A stretch of 64,000 nt of DNA from Curtobacterium sp. GC_Cur_3. Its GTDB lineage: Bacteria > Actinomycetota > Actinomycetes > Actinomycetales > Microbacteriaceae. The position numbers and the translations under genes are program-made. Shown piece after piece: positions 62,813 through 64,000 of this stretch (positions are counted from its first letter, which is position 1; the number at the start of each line of letters is the position of its first letter). Where the stretch lies: NCBI RefSeq assembly GCF_026544205.1, contig NZ_JALNUI010000012.1:42933-106932 (forward strand), written 5' to 3'. Under the pieces are notes generated by a model. The model ran no database searches, was not told the origin of the DNA, and saw only the letters and a list, made by a program, of their open reading frames with translations.

Positions 62813-63379
62813 ATGACCCGCATCATCGCCGGCGCCGCCGGCTCCACGACGCTCCGGGTGCCGAAGTCGGGCACCCGCCCGACGAGCGACCGCGTGCGGG
62901 AGGCCCTGTTCTCGTCGCTGGAGTCCCGCGGGCTCGTCGACGACACCGCCGTGGCCGACCTGTACGCGGGCACCGGGGCCCTGGGGCTCGAAGCCGCGTC
63001 GCGCGGGGCGGTGGAGGTCGTCCTCGTCGACCGAGCGGCTGCTGCCGCGGCGGCCTGCCGGGAGAACGCGCGGATCGTCAAGCAGCGGGTGCCCGGTGTC
63101 CGCATCGACGTGCACGCGCAGCCCGCGCTCGGGTTCCTGCGCGGGACCGTGCGGACCTTCGACCTGGTCTTCATCGACCCGCCGTACGAGGTCACCGAGC
63201 ACGAGATCGCCGAGGTGCTCGAGGCCCTGGTGCCGCGGCTGACCGCGGACGCCGTGGTCGTCGTGGAGCGGAGCAAGCGCTCGCCCGAGCCGAGCTGGCC
63301 GGCGGGGCTCGAGCCCTTCAGCAAGCGCAGCTACGGCGAGACCGTCGCGTGGGAGGCCGTCGTCGTCGCAGCGGCGTGA
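62813..63379 (+). CDS. rsmD: 16S rRNA (guanine966-N2)-methyltransferase RsmD
   Basis: 188 residues from ATG 62813. It methylates G966 of 16S rRNA. The family start TRIIAGAAGSTTLRVPKSGT, GTRPTSDRVREALFSSL, the SAM-binding ADLYAGTGALGLEAASRGA and the catalytic FIDPPYEV are clear. It is often next to recG and coaD; here it is divergent from recG with a ~97-bp gap and followed by the repeat array. Confidence 0.96.
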   Translation: MTRIIAGAAGSTTLRVPKSGTRPTSDRVREALFSSLESRGLVDDTAVADLYAGTGALGLEAASRGAVEVVLVDRAAAAAAACRENARIVKQRVPGVRIDVHAQPALGFLRGTVRTFDLVFIDPPYEVTEHEIAEVLEALVPRLTADAVVVVERSKRSPEPSWPAGLEPFSKRSYGETVAWEAVVVAAA

Positions 63380-63397
63380 CCCGCGGGGCGTCGATCC

Positions 63398-64000
63398 CGA
63401 CTCGGAACGACATCATCGGTGTCGCACGACGTGGACGTTGTCGCGCGCCGCCCCCGCGGCCGGCAGCGCCCATCACGCCGGACTCGGCACGACACCATCG
63501 CTGTCGCACGACCTCGGCGTTGTCGCGCGCCGCTCCCGCGGCCGCCAGTGCCCATCACGCCCGACTCGGAACGACACCATCGCTGTCGCACGACCTCGAC
63601 GTTGTCGCGCGCCACCCCCACGGCCGCCGGCGCCCACATGCTCGACTCCGAACGACACCATCGCTGTCGCACGACCTCGACTTTGTCGCGCGCCACCCCC
63701 ACGCGCGTCGGCGCCCACATGCTCGACTCGGAACGACACCATCGCTGTCGCACGACCTCGACTTTGTCGAGCCGCCACCCCGCGCCACCCCCACGCGCGT
63801 CGGCGCCCACATGCTCGACTCGGAACGACACCATCGCTGTCGTACGACGTCGACGCTGTCGCGGCCGCTCCCGCGCTCGCCAGTGCCCCCGACGCCCGAC
63901 TCGGAACGACACCATCGCTGTCGCACGACGTCGACGTTGTCGCGCGCCACCCCTGCGGCCGCCAGCGCCCATCACGCCGGACTCGGAACGACAACATCGC
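63398..64000. repeat. Tandem array of 81-82 bp units (seven complete, one cut by the window edge)
   Basis: GACTCGGAACGACACCATCG recurs at 63399, 63481, 63563, 63644, 63725, 63817, 63898 and 63980, with small changes. Spacings are 82, 82, 81, 81, 92, 81 and 82; the 92 comes from an internal 11-bp duplication. Each unit has CGACAnnnnCGCTGTCG, a near-palindrome GTCGCACGAC and TGTCGCG, then a less conserved ~30-bp part. Units differ at several positions, so this is not a recent copy. The 620-bp region holds no plausible gene. Confidence 0.9.

Noticed and set aside
63331..63975. Minus-strand open frame of 214 residues over the repeat array
   Set aside because: It consists only of translated repeats (RQRWCRSES-type), shifts frame between units because spacings are not always multiples of three, and has no ribosome binding site.
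63398..64000. Possible CRISPR array
   Set aside because: Units are 81-82 bp, the conserved part is about 50 bp and the intervening parts are similar to one another rather than unique, and no cas genes are present.

Overview
The window is high-GC DNA with dense, short-gap gene packing, frequent GTG starts and 4-bp ATGA/GTGA gene overlaps. Marker content points to a high-GC Gram-positive of the Microbacteriaceae: Lsr2, a DUF2469 protein, polar-growth DivIVA-type coiled-coil proteins, a GlgE maltosyltransferase, a cysteine-free L32 and an actinobacterial tmRNA tag. A complete cyclohexanecarboxyl-CoA-type gene set (below) suggests Curtobacterium, because omega-cyclohexyl fatty acids are known from Curtobacterium pusillum. 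The genus is an inference.

Layout. 1-5150: partial amino-acid permease, a protein with a lysine-rich tail, then the trans-translation and division block ssrA-smpB-ftsX-ftsE-prfB, all leftward. 5263-8210: secreted GH16 enzyme and a cysteine desulfurase. 8270-15153: rightward glycogen/alpha-glucan genes glgX-glgE-glgB. 15540-23080: thioredoxin-TPR protein, a lipobox-containing membrane protein, two DivIVA-type proteins, an alpha/beta hydrolase and a secreted transglycosylase-like protein. 23157-27490: cdsA-frr-pyrH-tsf-rpsB. 27743-36585: sugar transporter, M23 peptidase, then xer recombinase-dprA-comM-yraN-lsr2-DUF2469-rnhB-lepB. 36730-40172: rplS, map (divergent), trmD-rimM-khpA-rpsP. 40341-47758: the cyclohexanecarboxyl-CoA-type cluster. 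47886-53201: ybdK, ffh, a 55-residue membrane protein, ftsY, and terC behind a candidate Mn2+ riboswitch. 53333-63379: smc-mutM-rnc-rpmF-DUF177-coaD, recG and rsmD. 63398-64000: tandem repeat array running off the window edge.

The most interesting system is 40341-47758. Four leftward genes encode, in transcription order, (i) an EPSP-synthase-like domain fused to an acyl-CoA ligase, (ii) an acyl-CoA dehydrogenase, (iii) an SDR enoyl reductase with a Tyr-x6-Lys motif, and (iv) an old-yellow-enzyme/2,4-dienoyl-CoA-reductase-type iron-sulfur flavoprotein. From memory this matches ansJ-ansK-ansL-chcA-ansM of Streptomyces collinus and the fused plmJK form of phoslactomycin producers, which make cyclohexanecarboxyl-CoA from shikimate. 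Here there is no polyketide synthase nearby. The cluster sits between rpsP and ffh, inside an otherwise conserved ribosome/SRP gene block, so the likely product is a starter unit for omega-cyclohexyl membrane fatty acids.

The window also has three families of non-coding repeats: a GACGGGAGGCTCG hairpin family, an AATCGCGCG hairpin family that pairs with it at convergent gene ends, and an 81-82 bp tandem array at the right edge with one solitary copy near 29.35 kb. No rRNA, tRNA, insertion sequence, prophage or CRISPR array was recognised.
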